A stretch of DNA of 27,838 bases from positions 1 through 27,838 of the forward strand of contig CAZWKI010000009.1 in the NCBI GenBank assembly GCA_964634645.1, in the 5' to 3' direction. Under the pieces are notes generated by a model. That model saw only the letters and a program-made list of their open reading frames with translations. It did no database searches and was not told the DNA's origin. This DNA is from CAZWKI01 sp964634645. Its GTDB lineage: Bacteria > Patescibacteriota > Patescibacteriia > UBA1558 > S5-K13. Of the stretch, positions 1-8,528 are shown piece after piece (within the stretch, counting starts at the first letter, position 1; each line of letters begins with the position of its first letter). The position numbers and the translations under genes were made by a program.

Positions 1-1042
1 TTGGAGTTGGATACCAACCGACAAGATCTCCTGGCCTCAAATCCAAAGAATAAGCAGTATCACCCCTTTTTATCAAAATTCCATTTTGAAAAATACCAGA
101 AGTTCCACCACTTTCGTTAAGTGATGACAAACCGACGCAATATCTCACAAAATCAGCTAACCCAGAACAATCTAAGCAATAGGGTTTACCACATCTTACG
201 CCAGGAGACGCATTCCCAGCCCAAGTGTATTTAGCACCCAAAAAATAGGATGTATTACCATTTAATGCATTATACATACCGGACACAGTATTGGCTGGAC
301 ACTGATACGGGTATCCCTGCTGATTCTGTAATCCCCCCACAAAAGTATCTGGAGTATCCCCACCCATATCCCATTTCTCAATATATTTCAATTGAAGGGC
401 TCTTATATTTATCAAATCTGGGTTTATGGTTCCCAAAATCAAAACACAGCTAATGCAAAGAAAAAATCCCATCAAAGAATCTATTAATCTTTTTTTTGAA
501 ATACCTATTTGAGTTTGATTTCCACCAGCAGAAACCCATTGAAAACCAGCAAACATTATCATAATAACTGCAAAAATTCCTGAAATATATATTGTATAAC
601 GAAGTAGTGCTGCTATAAAATTACCAAAAAAAGATCCATTAACAGTTATTGTTTTTGTAAATCCAGGAAAACCCACCTCTGGGGTAAAGGTTAGTTCTGC
701 TGAAGGTTTTGCTTCCAGTTCTAGTGCTGGTACTGTTTTGACTTCACCGCAAGCACTCATAGCATCTTTCCATTGTTTTTGTTGTTCTGGAGAGGAATTA
801 ATAATTGTTTGTTTATATTCTGGTGTTATTCCAACACCCAATTCTTCATTTGCTTGCGTGTAAAAATCATGAATCAATCCATTAGCATCCTCTTGAACGG
901 TTATAGACCCTGCCCCAGGAATACATGTTGGATAAAATTCACCAACATCATATTGCGCAATTGAAATATTTGTAAAACAAAAAAATGATAGAATGAAAAA
1001 CAAAAGTTTAATATATTTTTTTTTATAAAGTATTGATGACAT
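1..1042 (-). CDS. VirB2/TrbC-like pilin segment fused to NlpC/P60 peptidase (partial)
   Basis: The frame is open from ATG at 1042 to the window edge, giving 347 residues of an incomplete protein. Visible in order: a signal peptide or anchor (residues about 11-29), a secreted stretch with Cys40 and Cys98, two hydrophobic helices (about 142-168 and 186-206) separated by the polar loop SAGGNQTQIGISKKRLID, which is typical of VirB2/TrbC-type pilins, and from about 268 an NlpC/P60 (C40) domain. The domain shows the nucleophile motif LDCSGLADF (Cys292) and LRPGDLVGW; the catalytic His should lie beyond position 1. NlpC/P60 enzymes cleave peptidoglycan stem peptides and serve as wall-opening hydrolases in Gram-positive conjugation systems. 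The start lies 2 nt after the stop of the DsbA-fold gene, so it is translated as part of the secretion operon. The domain calls are firm; the full length and the function of the fusion are inferred. Confidence 0.8.
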   Translation of the reverse strand, partial: MSSILYKKKYIKLLFFILSFFCFTNISIAQYDVGEFYPTCIPGAGSITVQEDANGLIHDFYTQANEELGVGITPEYKQTIINSSPEQQKQWKDAMSACGEVKTVPALELEAKPSAELTFTPEVGFPGFTKTITVNGSFFGNFIAALLRYTIYISGIFAVIMIMFAGFQWVSAGGNQTQIGISKKRLIDSLMGFFLCISCVLILGTINPDLINIRALQLKYIEKWDMGGDTPDTFVGGLQNQQGYPYQCPANTVSGMYNALNGNTSYFLGAKYTWAGNASPGVRCGKPYCLDCSGLADFVRYCVGLSSLNESGGTSGIFQNGILIKRGDTAYSLDLRPGDLVGWYPTP

Positions 1043-1044
1043 AT

Positions 1045-1710
1045 TTATTGAACAATTGCTTTTATCACATTATCTAAATTATCATATGAAATATCTCCTG
1101 AAATTTTTTGCTGATTTATAAAAACAGATGGAATATCTTTTATATCCAAAACCTCTCCTTCTGATAGATTAAATATGATGTCTTGTGTATATTTATTCGA
1201 ATCAGAACATGTAAAAAATTTTGACTCGTCAAGCTTGAGCTCCTGAACAATTTTTTGATAATTTTTTCTATTTAAATTATTTGGAATTTCAAATAATTTT
1301 TCTGCGAATTCCCAATATTTACCTTGCTCATTTGCACATCTTGCCGCTATTGAAGCAGAAGATGATAAATAATCATCTGATGCCCAAAAATCTTTCCAAA
1401 CCAAATTAACTTTTCCTGGATATTTCTTTAAAAGAGAATCAAAAATTACATATAAATCTTTATTTTCAAGGATTTCAAAATTTGAAAAAATAAAAATCGT
1501 AATTATCGCATCTTTTGTTCCTTTTGTCGGATCATTTTCAAGTACAGATAAAACATATTTTTCACTTGTTTGACTCTCTATAATTATTGGATTTTTCTTT
1601 ATGTTGAAGATTTTTATTTCAGAATAAATGTTGTATATGAAATACGACAAAAAAACACCGAGCAAAACAATCAGAGAAACGGCTAATATTTTATTGTTAT
1701 CTTTGTTCAT
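1045..1710 (-). CDS. Membrane-anchored DsbA/thioredoxin-fold protein lacking the CXXC motif
   Basis: The protein has 221 residues. One N-terminal membrane helix (about 9-27) is followed by an extracytoplasmic DsbA-like domain. Landmarks of the CPR DsbA family can be followed: the strand IITIFIFSNFE, the helix AARCANEQGKYWEFAEKLFE, TCSDSNKYTQDI, and the cis-Pro loop DIPSVFINQQKISG. Where the family normally reads SDFxCPFC, this protein reads SNFEILEN, so both redox cysteines are gone, although the cis-proline and the downstream cysteines remain. It is therefore unlikely to act as a thiol oxidase; a structural, chaperone-like or binding role in the secretion apparatus is an inference. It lies between the beta-propeller gene (4 nt gap) and the pilin-peptidase gene (2 nt gap). 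No Shine-Dalgarno sequence is visible. The fold is likely, the function unknown. Confidence 0.75.
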   Translation of the reverse strand: MNKDNNKILAVSLIVLLGVFLSYFIYNIYSEIKIFNIKKNPIIIESQTSEKYVLSVLENDPTKGTKDAIITIFIFSNFEILENKDLYVIFDSLLKKYPGKVNLVWKDFWASDDYLSSSASIAARCANEQGKYWEFAEKLFEIPNNLNRKNYQKIVQELKLDESKFFTCSDSNKYTQDIIFNLSEGEVLDIKDIPSVFINQQKISGDISYDNLDNVIKAIVQ

Positions 1711-1714
1711 AATA

Positions 1715-2962
1715 TTATGGTTGTAAATCTATACTATATAAATATCCATTTGACTCATTGGTATAATATAATTTTCTATCATTGCTATCTAGATATATTT
1801 TATTAATGGAAACTCTCTGGCCATTATAAACTGGCTCTGAAATTTTTTCTTTTACTCCCGTTTCTAGATTGATTTTATAAATACTATATAATGATCCATT
1901 TGCAACGCTTGGAGAGAGCCCACTACCCTCTGGTAATGAGTCTGGTACAGCACAATACATGGAATTACTATTAGTTTTTGAAAAATCGCACTTATCAACC
2001 CAAGTATTTAGGTTTAAATAAGTTTTACCAGAGCCAAGTCCATCACTTTCCCCATTTGCAACCCAAAGGGTTGGCTTGTAGTTTGATGCACTATTATAAA
2101 CACTATATACAAGATTTTTTCCACTTGGACTCCATTCCCCCTTGAATCCACCACCCTCCACAACAAGAGATTTCAAATTTTTGCCATATTCATTTATGAA
2201 AAAAATTTCCTGTCTTTCTGAGTCAATATATTTTCTATATGTAGCAAGAACTTCATTATCTGGACTCCAAACAACTGCAACATTTCTTTCCTGATCTCCC
2301 ATTGGTTCTATAAATTTAAGACCACTACCATCTGGATTTACTGTTACTAAATAATTATAATCCTCGTATTGACCAACCCATTTGGAAGCAATTTTTTCTT
2401 CGGAAAAAGAAAAATCAAACTCTTTCATGTCTTTTGGAAATGTAACAAGCTGTTTATCTTTATCAAAATCATACAAAATTTTTGTACCGTCTGGATATTC
2501 AAGGATTGCCCTATCTTTTTTGTCTGACCAAGTAACATTTTGTACATAATAAAATTTTTTGTCAGACAATCTTTCTATTGTTCCATCTTCCTTAATTCTA
2601 AAAAATGCCTGCTGGTTTGGATCGTAATAACTTATACCGTTACTATCTGTATTAAAACTAATTCCTTTTATAGAATTACTTATTAGTTCTTTTGAACTTG
2701 TAAGACCTCCATTTGCAAATTCATCTATTTCTTGTGATTCTTTGATAATTCTTTCTTGTTCTTTTTGTTCTTGTTCAATTTGTTCAAGTGATTTTGGTCC
2801 TCCAATTCCTATTTGCGGTAAAGTACCAGTTGCAACGACTTGTTCTCTAACGGGTATTTGGGTAGGTGGTTCTGGCTTAAAAAATGTAGAATAAATAAAA
2901 AATCCCATCAGAAAAGAAACTAATATAAATAAAACGATTAAGATTATTTTTTTTATTTTCAT
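1715..2962 (-). CDS. Membrane-anchored beta-propeller protein (TolB/WD40-like)
   Basis: The protein has 415 residues: a Lys-rich start, one membrane helix (about 5-26), a Pro/Gln/Glu-rich linker (about 30-75), then a repeat-rich beta domain. The domain contains several blades of the TolB/PD40 type, recognisable by recurring phrases such as VTWSDKKDRAILEYPDG, VVWSPDNEVLATYR and GEWSPSGKNLVYSVY. These propellers usually bind proteins or peptidoglycan-associated ligands and are not enzymes. The position between an anchored small membrane protein and an anchored DsbA-fold protein suggests an external scaffold component of the type IV secretion-like machine. The start at 2962 follows an AT-rich stretch without a Shine-Dalgarno site, as in most genes of this operon. 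The fold is fairly sure; the partner is unknown. Confidence 0.7.
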   Translation of the reverse strand: MKIKKIILIVLFILVSFLMGFFIYSTFFKPEPPTQIPVREQVVATGTLPQIGIGGPKSLEQIEQEQKEQERIIKESQEIDEFANGGLTSSKELISNSIKGISFNTDSNGISYYDPNQQAFFRIKEDGTIERLSDKKFYYVQNVTWSDKKDRAILEYPDGTKILYDFDKDKQLVTFPKDMKEFDFSFSEEKIASKWVGQYEDYNYLVTVNPDGSGLKFIEPMGDQERNVAVVWSPDNEVLATYRKYIDSERQEIFFINEYGKNLKSLVVEGGGFKGEWSPSGKNLVYSVYNSASNYKPTLWVANGESDGLGSGKTYLNLNTWVDKCDFSKTNSNSMYCAVPDSLPEGSGLSPSVANGSLYSIYKINLETGVKEKISEPVYNGQRVSINKIYLDSNDRKLYYTNESNGYLYSIDLQP

Positions 2963-2992
2963 AAATTGAAATTATTTATTTAAAATTTAATA

Positions 2993-3631
2993 TTACATAA
3001 AAATTGTCATTGCTATTATAATTGGTAAAATTGCCATAAAGAAAGCTAAAAGACTTAAAAAACATAAAATTAAGAGAATAATCCAATATATAATAATCCA
3101 CAAATAATCCATGCTATCTGCCCCAGTGGATACTTTTAATGCCATTGATTTGGGCTCTGCTAAAACATTTACAAAATGACAAAACTTATCACTGTGAACA
3201 AAATATTTCATAAAATTATGATAAATCAGGTATAAAAACGTTAATCCGTATGAATCAATAAGATTTTTCCAAGCCAAATCATACAAAACATATGTACCAG
3301 CTCTATGTGCCATCTTTAATGCTTCTTCTGCTTCTTCTTTACCAAATCTACCACTCTTAATACCTTTTAATTGTTTTTTGATGCCTTTTAATTCATTCCA
3401 TTGACTGGAATAACTTTTTTCTGGATCATAATTATCTCCTTGTTTTTGTTTGATTTTTTCATCTATTGTTTTTGGTATCTTTTGAAATTCTCCTTGTATA
3501 TTTTTTTTCAAGCCCCTGGCTCTACTCTTCCATTTACCCTGCGTGCTTTGTGGGCCCACTGAATTAGTAGATGCTCTTTCTGGATCATTTCTATGTTGCC
3601 AAGCGCCTAGTGTCTCTTTGATGTCTGCCAT
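2993..3631 (-). CDS. Small membrane protein of the secretion operon, unknown function
   Basis: The protein has 212 residues when started at the ATG at 3631. I prefer this start over an in-frame ATG seven codons upstream because GGGAG lies 8 nt before it and the upstream start would overlap the preceding gene by 17 nt. The N-terminal half is polar and strongly basic (residues about 1-110, many Lys/Arg/Gln), so probably cytoplasmic. A moderately hydrophobic segment follows near 120-140, and the C-terminus is a long hydrophobic stretch (about 175-212) able to form two helices. I do not recognise the family. By position in the operon and the basic-cytoplasmic plus C-terminal-membrane layout it may be an inner-membrane subunit, but no VirB6 or VirB10 signature is visible. 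Confidence 0.65.
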   Translation of the reverse strand: MADIKETLGAWQHRNDPERASTNSVGPQSTQGKWKSRARGLKKNIQGEFQKIPKTIDEKIKQKQGDNYDPEKSYSSQWNELKGIKKQLKGIKSGRFGKEEAEEALKMAHRAGTYVLYDLAWKNLIDSYGLTFLYLIYHNFMKYFVHSDKFCHFVNVLAEPKSMALKVSTGADSMDYLWIIIYWIILLILCFLSLLAFFMAILPIIIAMTIFM

Positions 3632-3635
3632 TATA

Positions 3636-4211
3636 TTACTCCCATTTAGCAAAATCTATTATCCAATTGTCTCCATTTTTTATTAATTCTAAATTTAATT
3701 TTTTATCAATAACACTCTCTACTCCATTATTATTTTCTATTTGTTGTAAATATACTAATGCCGTAGCTTCATTTCCAGAATTCAATACATTTACATCTGC
3801 TTTCAAAAATTTTGAGGAAACTCCATAATACTCTTCTCCATTTAACTTTTCATTTGTTGCTATAAAATTTTCAAGTTCTTGTTTCATTTTATTGCTTACC
3901 ATATTAACAAGTAAATCAAAGTTTTCATCTTTGTTGTCGGTAGAAAAAGAACCAAATCGCTCAGAAAAATTTCTAGAAACAGATATAACTTTTGATTCTA
4001 TTGTTTGTTCTTGTGGAATAAATTTATTTTCTATTTTTGGAACACTTTTTTCTATTTCTTCTATCGTGGGTTCTATATTTTCTTCTATTGTAATTATTGG
4101 TTTCTTTTCTTCAGGTTTGTTTTGCGTCAAAAACCAAACCGCTAATATAATCAACAATAAGACAAGCAAAATTATCAAAATTATTCTTATTTGTTTTTTG
4201 TTTAAAATCAT
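3636..4211 (-). CDS. Anchored NTF2-like (VirB8/TcpC-type) secretion component
   Basis: The protein has 191 residues: one strong N-terminal membrane helix (about 9-28), a Pro/Glu/Ile linker (about 30-75), then a small alpha+beta domain. Its end, LELIKNGDNWIIDFAKWE, and the preceding helix-strand pattern (NFSERFGSFS, YYGVSSKFLKADV, TALVYLQQ) are characteristic of NTF2-like domains, as found in VirB8 and the Gram-positive conjugation protein TcpC. VirB8-like proteins are bitopic assembly factors contacting other inner-membrane subunits. It directly follows virB4 and overlaps nothing once the next gene is started at 3631. The NTF2-like fold is an inference from secondary-structure pattern and context, not a motif match, and no Shine-Dalgarno site is visible. 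Confidence 0.6.
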   Translation of the reverse strand: MILNKKQIRIILIILLVLLLIILAVWFLTQNKPEEKKPIITIEENIEPTIEEIEKSVPKIENKFIPQEQTIESKVISVSRNFSERFGSFSTDNKDENFDLLVNMVSNKMKQELENFIATNEKLNGEEYYGVSSKFLKADVNVLNSGNEATALVYLQQIENNNGVESVIDKKLNLELIKNGDNWIIDFAKWE

Positions 4212-4255
4212 ATATTTTTATTTATAAAATTCTTTATAAATTTATTAATTATTAA

Positions 4256-6151
4256 TTATTTTGGTTTGTTTATCCCATTCATGTCTTGTGAGAATTCGCT
4301 AAACTCTTTCTTGGCTTGTTCTATTTCAAGAAGTTGTCTTGGATCTGATGTAATTAATTGATCTTCTGTATAAGAAGCTTCTATTTGTATTGCAACGTGT
4401 TTATTTCCAGCAAAAAATATTCCTTGACCCACTCTGCCCTGCAATAATAAATATTTTTCTTCTTCTGTAAGTAAAAATGTTTTCTTGATAACTTCAATGG
4501 CGGCTGGAGACTGTTTTAAAAGTAATTGTATTGATGAATTTGTAACAATTGCTTGACCATAAGCAGAACCAAGAAAATCATTTACATCCTGAGTGATTGT
4601 TGTAATTCCCAAATAATATTTTCTACATCTTTTTACTAGCGCAAAAATAAATTTTGCACTATCTTCATTTTGCATAAGCCACCAAGCCTCGTCGATAACT
4701 AATATTCTTTTTTTTCTTTGGGATCTCACCAAATTCCAAATATAAGTTATAATAGTATAAATTGCTATTGGACGAAGTTCATCTTCAAGATCTCTTACAC
4801 TAAATATTACCAATTTATTTGATGTATCTACGTTTGTGTAGCTATTAAATAATCCCGCAAATGTTCCTTCTGTATATTTTTTGATTCTTTGAACAAGATC
4901 ATCTGCACCCTCCATGCCAGAAAGTATTTCTTCAAAATCTGTCATAAGTGGTGGCTCCGCTAAATCAATATTAGATTCTGGGGTAATGTCTTTTCTTGCG
5001 TAGGTTTCAAGAAGGGCTCTGTCAATTATTGAATCTTCTACATGAGACAATTTACCAACCATAAGTCTTATGAGTCCCTTCAAAGTAATTACGGCACTTC
5101 TTATAATATCACTAATTTGCATTTCTTTTGTCATACCCCTTGGCAAATCAAATGGATTTAATTTGCTGTCTGAATTCAGTGACAAATTAATATAAGCGCC
5201 ACCAACTGCTTCGCATAAATGAAGATATTCTTTTTCAGGGTCAATTATTATTACATCTACTCCCAACATAAGAGACCTTAGAACCTCTAATTTAATTGCG
5301 TAAGATTTTCCAGCACCACTTGTAGCGAACACAACCATGTTTGCATTTTGAAGCGAAAATCTATCAAACAAAATTAAGCTATTGTTATGTCTATTTATTC
5401 CATAAAGTATTCCATCGTTACTGGTAAGTTCTGAAGATATAAAAGGAAAAGAGGCAGACGCCGGAGAAGAATTCATGTTATTTACAACATAAAGCTCATC
5501 ATTGCAATCTGGCAATGTTGATGCGAATCCTTGCTTTGAAGTGAACAAACATCTTTTTGAAAATATAAGACGAGAGCCAAATAAATTTTCAATATTTGCA
5601 ATTCTAAAATCAAGATCTTCTTTATTGTTGGCATAAACCGTTACATAAAAAGCAATTTGAAAAAATTTTTCAGTACCCTGCGTAAGTCTATCTCTAAGTT
5701 CTTCTATGTCTGCAAGTGCTGTCTGCAACTTTGGGTCCCTAGGTGCGTTTTTATCTGCATCCTCTCCAAGTTGCGCTTCAAGATTGCCAACTTTGTTTCT
5801 TAATTTTTTCAATATTGATTCAGAAGATATTGGATAATAATAAATAGAAACATCAAGCGGTATAGAATAATTGATAATAGCATCAAACCAACCAACGGTA
5901 ATGTACCTTGGATATGTAACAACATAAAGTGTATTTACAAATTTATCTCCTAAACGGATAAAATGAGAACCTGCTTTAAAAGCTGCAGGCGCTATCAAGT
6001 CTTTTACAGAAACAACTCCTCTTCTATATATTTTTTCTGCCTCTAAATCTATTTTTGCTTCCAAATCATCTTTTTTCTTGTCTATGTCTTTATTTTCTTT
6101 GGGTTTTGATTTGTTTTTTAACTCTTTTTGTATTTGTGCTGTTTTAAACAT
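4256..6151 (-). CDS. virB4: VirB4/TraC-family secretion ATPase
   Basis: The protein has 631 residues. It is a hexameric P-loop ATPase that energises type IV secretion or pilus assembly at the inner membrane. A charged, disordered start (1-45) is followed by a VirB4/TraC-like N-terminal domain (RLGDKFVNTLYVVTYPRY, about 65-200, with a predicted coiled coil) and the RecA-like ATPase domain. Walker A is FATSGAGKSYAIK (about residue 280) and Walker B is RILVIDEAWWLM. Further family motifs are GITTITQDVNDFLGS (near the C-terminus) and ILLFDRF-type strands preceding the P loop. Both Walker motifs are intact, so the enzyme should be active. The upstream gene encodes a second VirB4-N-like protein, 18 nt away. 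No Shine-Dalgarno site is visible before the ATG. Confidence 0.92.
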   Translation of the reverse strand: MFKTAQIQKELKNKSKPKENKDIDKKKDDLEAKIDLEAEKIYRRGVVSVKDLIAPAAFKAGSHFIRLGDKFVNTLYVVTYPRYITVGWFDAIINYSIPLDVSIYYYPISSESILKKLRNKVGNLEAQLGEDADKNAPRDPKLQTALADIEELRDRLTQGTEKFFQIAFYVTVYANNKEDLDFRIANIENLFGSRLIFSKRCLFTSKQGFASTLPDCNDELYVVNNMNSSPASASFPFISSELTSNDGILYGINRHNNSLILFDRFSLQNANMVVFATSGAGKSYAIKLEVLRSLMLGVDVIIIDPEKEYLHLCEAVGGAYINLSLNSDSKLNPFDLPRGMTKEMQISDIIRSAVITLKGLIRLMVGKLSHVEDSIIDRALLETYARKDITPESNIDLAEPPLMTDFEEILSGMEGADDLVQRIKKYTEGTFAGLFNSYTNVDTSNKLVIFSVRDLEDELRPIAIYTIITYIWNLVRSQRKKRILVIDEAWWLMQNEDSAKFIFALVKRCRKYYLGITTITQDVNDFLGSAYGQAIVTNSSIQLLLKQSPAAIEVIKKTFLLTEEEKYLLLQGRVGQGIFFAGNKHVAIQIEASYTEDQLITSDPRQLLEIEQAKKEFSEFSQDMNGINKPK

Positions 6152-6169
6152 AAATAAATTTTATTAATT

Positions 6170-6844
6170 TTATTCGTCGATTGTAATTTTTTCAATATCT
6201 CTCAATTTTTCTCTCTTTGAAAGTTCTGGATTATAAAAATTATAAAACAATTCTATTAAACTTCCTGTATCTAAAACAACTGACTCTAATCCAATGGACT
6301 CAAGACCGAGCTGAACATGTGAAACACGACGCATTAATTGTTCTTTGTGTTCTTCTAATTGTTTTTTGTTTAATTTTATCATGGATACGGGAGAAAAAGT
6401 TTTTGTTACTTTATTAAAAAAACCTTTTTTCTTATTACTTTCAACAGAAGAATATGGAATAACAACAAAAAACTTTTTGCTCATTATGGCCTGACCGATT
6501 AACAGCTCTTCAATAAATTGAATATAATCTAATGTTTGAATTCTTAATAATTCATTGGTCTGTTTTTTTGCTTTGTCTTTTAATTTGTCAATATAATCAT
6601 CTATATCCAAATTTCTAGACTGTATAACTACTTGAATTGGATAAGACAGAGAATTTAAAAAAGAATTATAACCCTCTATAATAGATTCTTGTTCTTCTTC
6701 ATTTTTCAAAGCAAAATTAACAGAAGAAATCATGATTACAGATCTTATGGTACCATTTTTAAGTATAATAAGATCTTCTCTTATATCTGCTATTTCTAAA
6801 ATATCTTGAGTAGAGCTTGTTGTTGGCGCTTTTTTGTTTGACAT
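6170..6844 (-). CDS. VirB4/TraC N-terminal-domain-like protein
   Basis: The protein has 224 residues, is soluble and lacks a P loop. The opening (IADIREDLIILKNGTIRSVI, SSVNFALKNEEEQESIIEGY, LNSLSYPIQVVIQSRNLDID) resembles the strand-rich N-terminal domain found in TraC/VirB4-family proteins of CPR and Gram-positive type IV systems, followed by a helical part with QLMRRVSHVQLGLESIGLES. The start is 1 nt from the PrgI stop and the gene ends 18 nt before virB4, so the arrangement PrgI, this protein, VirB4 is a tightly coupled block. It could be a VirB4 partner that docks the ATPase to the membrane, or the N-terminal piece of an ancestral longer VirB4. The family call rests on recall and context; the role is inferred. 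Confidence 0.65.
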   Translation of the reverse strand: MSNKKAPTTSSTQDILEIADIREDLIILKNGTIRSVIMISSVNFALKNEEEQESIIEGYNSFLNSLSYPIQVVIQSRNLDIDDYIDKLKDKAKKQTNELLRIQTLDYIQFIEELLIGQAIMSKKFFVVIPYSSVESNKKKGFFNKVTKTFSPVSMIKLNKKQLEEHKEQLMRRVSHVQLGLESIGLESVVLDTGSLIELFYNFYNPELSKREKLRDIEKITIDE

Positions 6845-6845
6845 G

Positions 6846-7322
6846 TTATTTTAAATTTATATTATTATCTTTTATTTCTTTGTTGTTTAATTGTTCTTCT
6901 TCATTTGATTCGCCACCATAAATACCACCGGTATCAACAATAAGTGAAATTTCTGATAATTTTTTACTTGAAAATTTCTTTGGTTCAAAAACAAAGTCAT
7001 CTTTTTTTTCTTCTATTTTTTTAATTATTGGTATATCTTCGCTTCTTTGCCATATTGCAAATTTCGGAACCTTCAATATAAACTCTATTAGATCTAATAA
7101 AAAAATATGGAATTTTTTTCCGTTTATCTTTCCAAATGCAAACAAACCGCTAAGACCACCAATAAACACCGCTTCAATTAAAAATAAATAAAAATCGGAC
7201 AACTTATATGCTGCAAAAATAAGTAAACCCCCTATGGTGCAAATTGCAAACTGTCTGACCGTTATTGGACCAAAAATTCTGTCTTCTACATCAATAAATT
7301 GTGGTATTATAAATTTGTTCAT
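6846..7322 (-). CDS. PrgI-family (VirB3-like) membrane protein
   Basis: The protein has 158 residues. The start MNKFIIPQFIDVEDRIFGPITVRQF is typical of the PrgI family (the VirB3 equivalent in Gram-positive conjugation): a short amphipathic lead, the DRI.GPLT.RQ-like motif, then two adjacent membrane helices (about residues 27-43 and 47-64) and a conserved helix running to about residue 95 (KFHIFLLDLIEFILKVPKFAIW). The remaining 60 residues form a variable, charged cytoplasmic tail. VirB3 proteins sit in the inner membrane next to VirB4, which agrees with the gene order here. The gene is preceded by about 70 bp of low-complexity repeat separating it from the first operon gene, so it may be read as part of the same transcript. 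Confidence 0.85.
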   Translation of the reverse strand: MNKFIIPQFIDVEDRIFGPITVRQFAICTIGGLLIFAAYKLSDFYLFLIEAVFIGGLSGLFAFGKINGKKFHIFLLDLIEFILKVPKFAIWQRSEDIPIIKKIEEKKDDFVFEPKKFSSKKLSEISLIVDTGGIYGGESNEEEQLNNKEIKDNNINLK

Positions 7323-7324
7323 AT

Positions 7325-7391
7325 TTTAGTCATTCAGATTTCAGATTATAGATTTCGGAAATAAAAATAATTGAAATCTAAAAATTAAAAA
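7325..7391. repeat. Low-complexity intergenic word repeat (TCAGATTTCAGATT / AATCTAAAA type)
   Basis: The stretch between prgI and the first operon gene is made of near-repeats of a short word, for example cagatttcagattatagattt followed by the inverted sense gaaatctaaaaattaaaa. It carries no gene. Similar but differently worded stretches lie in other intergenic gaps of the window. Confidence 0.55.
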
Positions 7392-8459
7392 CTAAAACCT
7401 AATCTTCTTATTTAAATCCGAAATTGCCCTGAACTCCTCATTTGTAAGAGTCTTTTCGTTTGCCAATATTCTAGTCTCTATTATTTTCTCTATTGGAATA
7501 TTTTTTTCCATACTAGATCTTCCTATTTCAAGATAAAGTTTATAGACCTCGCTTTGTCTCCAATATTTTACTGCCATTGCTCTTTTTATAAATGACTCTT
7601 TTTCAAAAGAATATATCTTATTTATAATTCTTTGCGCTGCCTCTATTGGATTATTTGATAATCTTCTAAAAATTGTAAGACTCACCTCTCCTAATTCTTC
7701 TACTGGACTTATGACCGAATTCTTTCTCTTAATATTTACATCTGATATCTTTGTTTTGTTTGGATTATTAATTCTTTCAACAAATGGAATTCTTGGTGTT
7801 TCTGATCTAAGCTCAACTTTTTGTCTTGGGTCTAAATTTGACAAGCTCGGTTTTTGATCTACCTGTTTTTTTTCTGCCACAATATCGTCTAAAATTATTC
7901 CCTGTACTTCTTCAATTTTTTCTCTAATTGAAACTAGTGTCCCCACCAATCTATTTGCAGTTGTCTCATCCAAACCCATACCCATTTGATTTATTGGGGT
8001 CTTAAATATTTTAAAAACGTCTAATTTTTCTCTGGTATGTTTTAAAAAGGACAAAACAATTGATGAAAATTTTTTTTCTAATTCTGCAACAAAATTTAGA
8101 TTATTATTTTCTATAAGTTTCTGAATAATTTTTGTAATACTATATTTTTTTCTTTCTATTTTATTAAACTCTTCTGTTTTTTTCTTGTATCTGTTTATTT
8201 CGTCTTGATCTTCAAAGTCAAAATAAAAAGCTGTTTCCTTGCTCCATTTTGTAGGAGTGATTGGTGCTAAAAGCTCTTCTTCCATTCCAGTATCCACGAG
8301 TGCCGTATTAGATTGTTTTGATTTTTCTAAATTTTTAGAATCTAGATCAGAAAAATTGCCACTAGAAAATACCTGAAAACCATCATCACCTTTTATGATA
8401 ATCTCATCGTCTAAATCCGAAAAATTATCTATTTGATTATTATTACTATTTTCTGGCAT
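7392..8459 (-). CDS. Hypothetical cytoplasmic protein heading the secretion operon
   Basis: The protein has 355 residues with no membrane segment or signal peptide. The acidic N-terminus contains the word NFSDLD twice (about residues 12-17 and 35-40). A helical region follows (about 80-205, with DEINRYKKKTEEFNKIERKK and LDETTANRLVGTLVSIREKI), then a basic linker (about 205-255), and a C-terminal helical domain from about 270 (NPIEAAQRIINKIYSFEKES to the end). I do not recognise the family. As the promoter-proximal gene of the VirB4 operon it could be a cytoplasmic adaptor or regulator of the machine, but nothing in the sequence identifies a catalytic or DNA-binding motif. The ATG at 8459 lacks a Shine-Dalgarno sequence. 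Confidence 0.7.
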   Translation of the reverse strand: MPENSNNNQIDNFSDLDDEIIIKGDDGFQVFSSGNFSDLDSKNLEKSKQSNTALVDTGMEEELLAPITPTKWSKETAFYFDFEDQDEINRYKKKTEEFNKIERKKYSITKIIQKLIENNNLNFVAELEKKFSSIVLSFLKHTREKLDVFKIFKTPINQMGMGLDETTANRLVGTLVSIREKIEEVQGIILDDIVAEKKQVDQKPSLSNLDPRQKVELRSETPRIPFVERINNPNKTKISDVNIKRKNSVISPVEELGEVSLTIFRRLSNNPIEAAQRIINKIYSFEKESFIKRAMAVKYWRQSEVYKLYLEIGRSSMEKNIPIEKIIETRILANEKTLTNEEFRAISDLNKKIRF

Positions 8460-8528
8460 TTTTTAACATAAATTAAATAAATTTCAAACTTCCTATAAGG
8501 TATTATTTTATCTAATAGGATTAATTTA

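Noticed and set aside
250..964. Plus-strand ORFs of 63-67 codons opposite the pilin-peptidase gene
   Set aside because: They are antisense shadows; the minus-strand frame shows clear signal-peptide, pilin and NlpC/P60 motifs.
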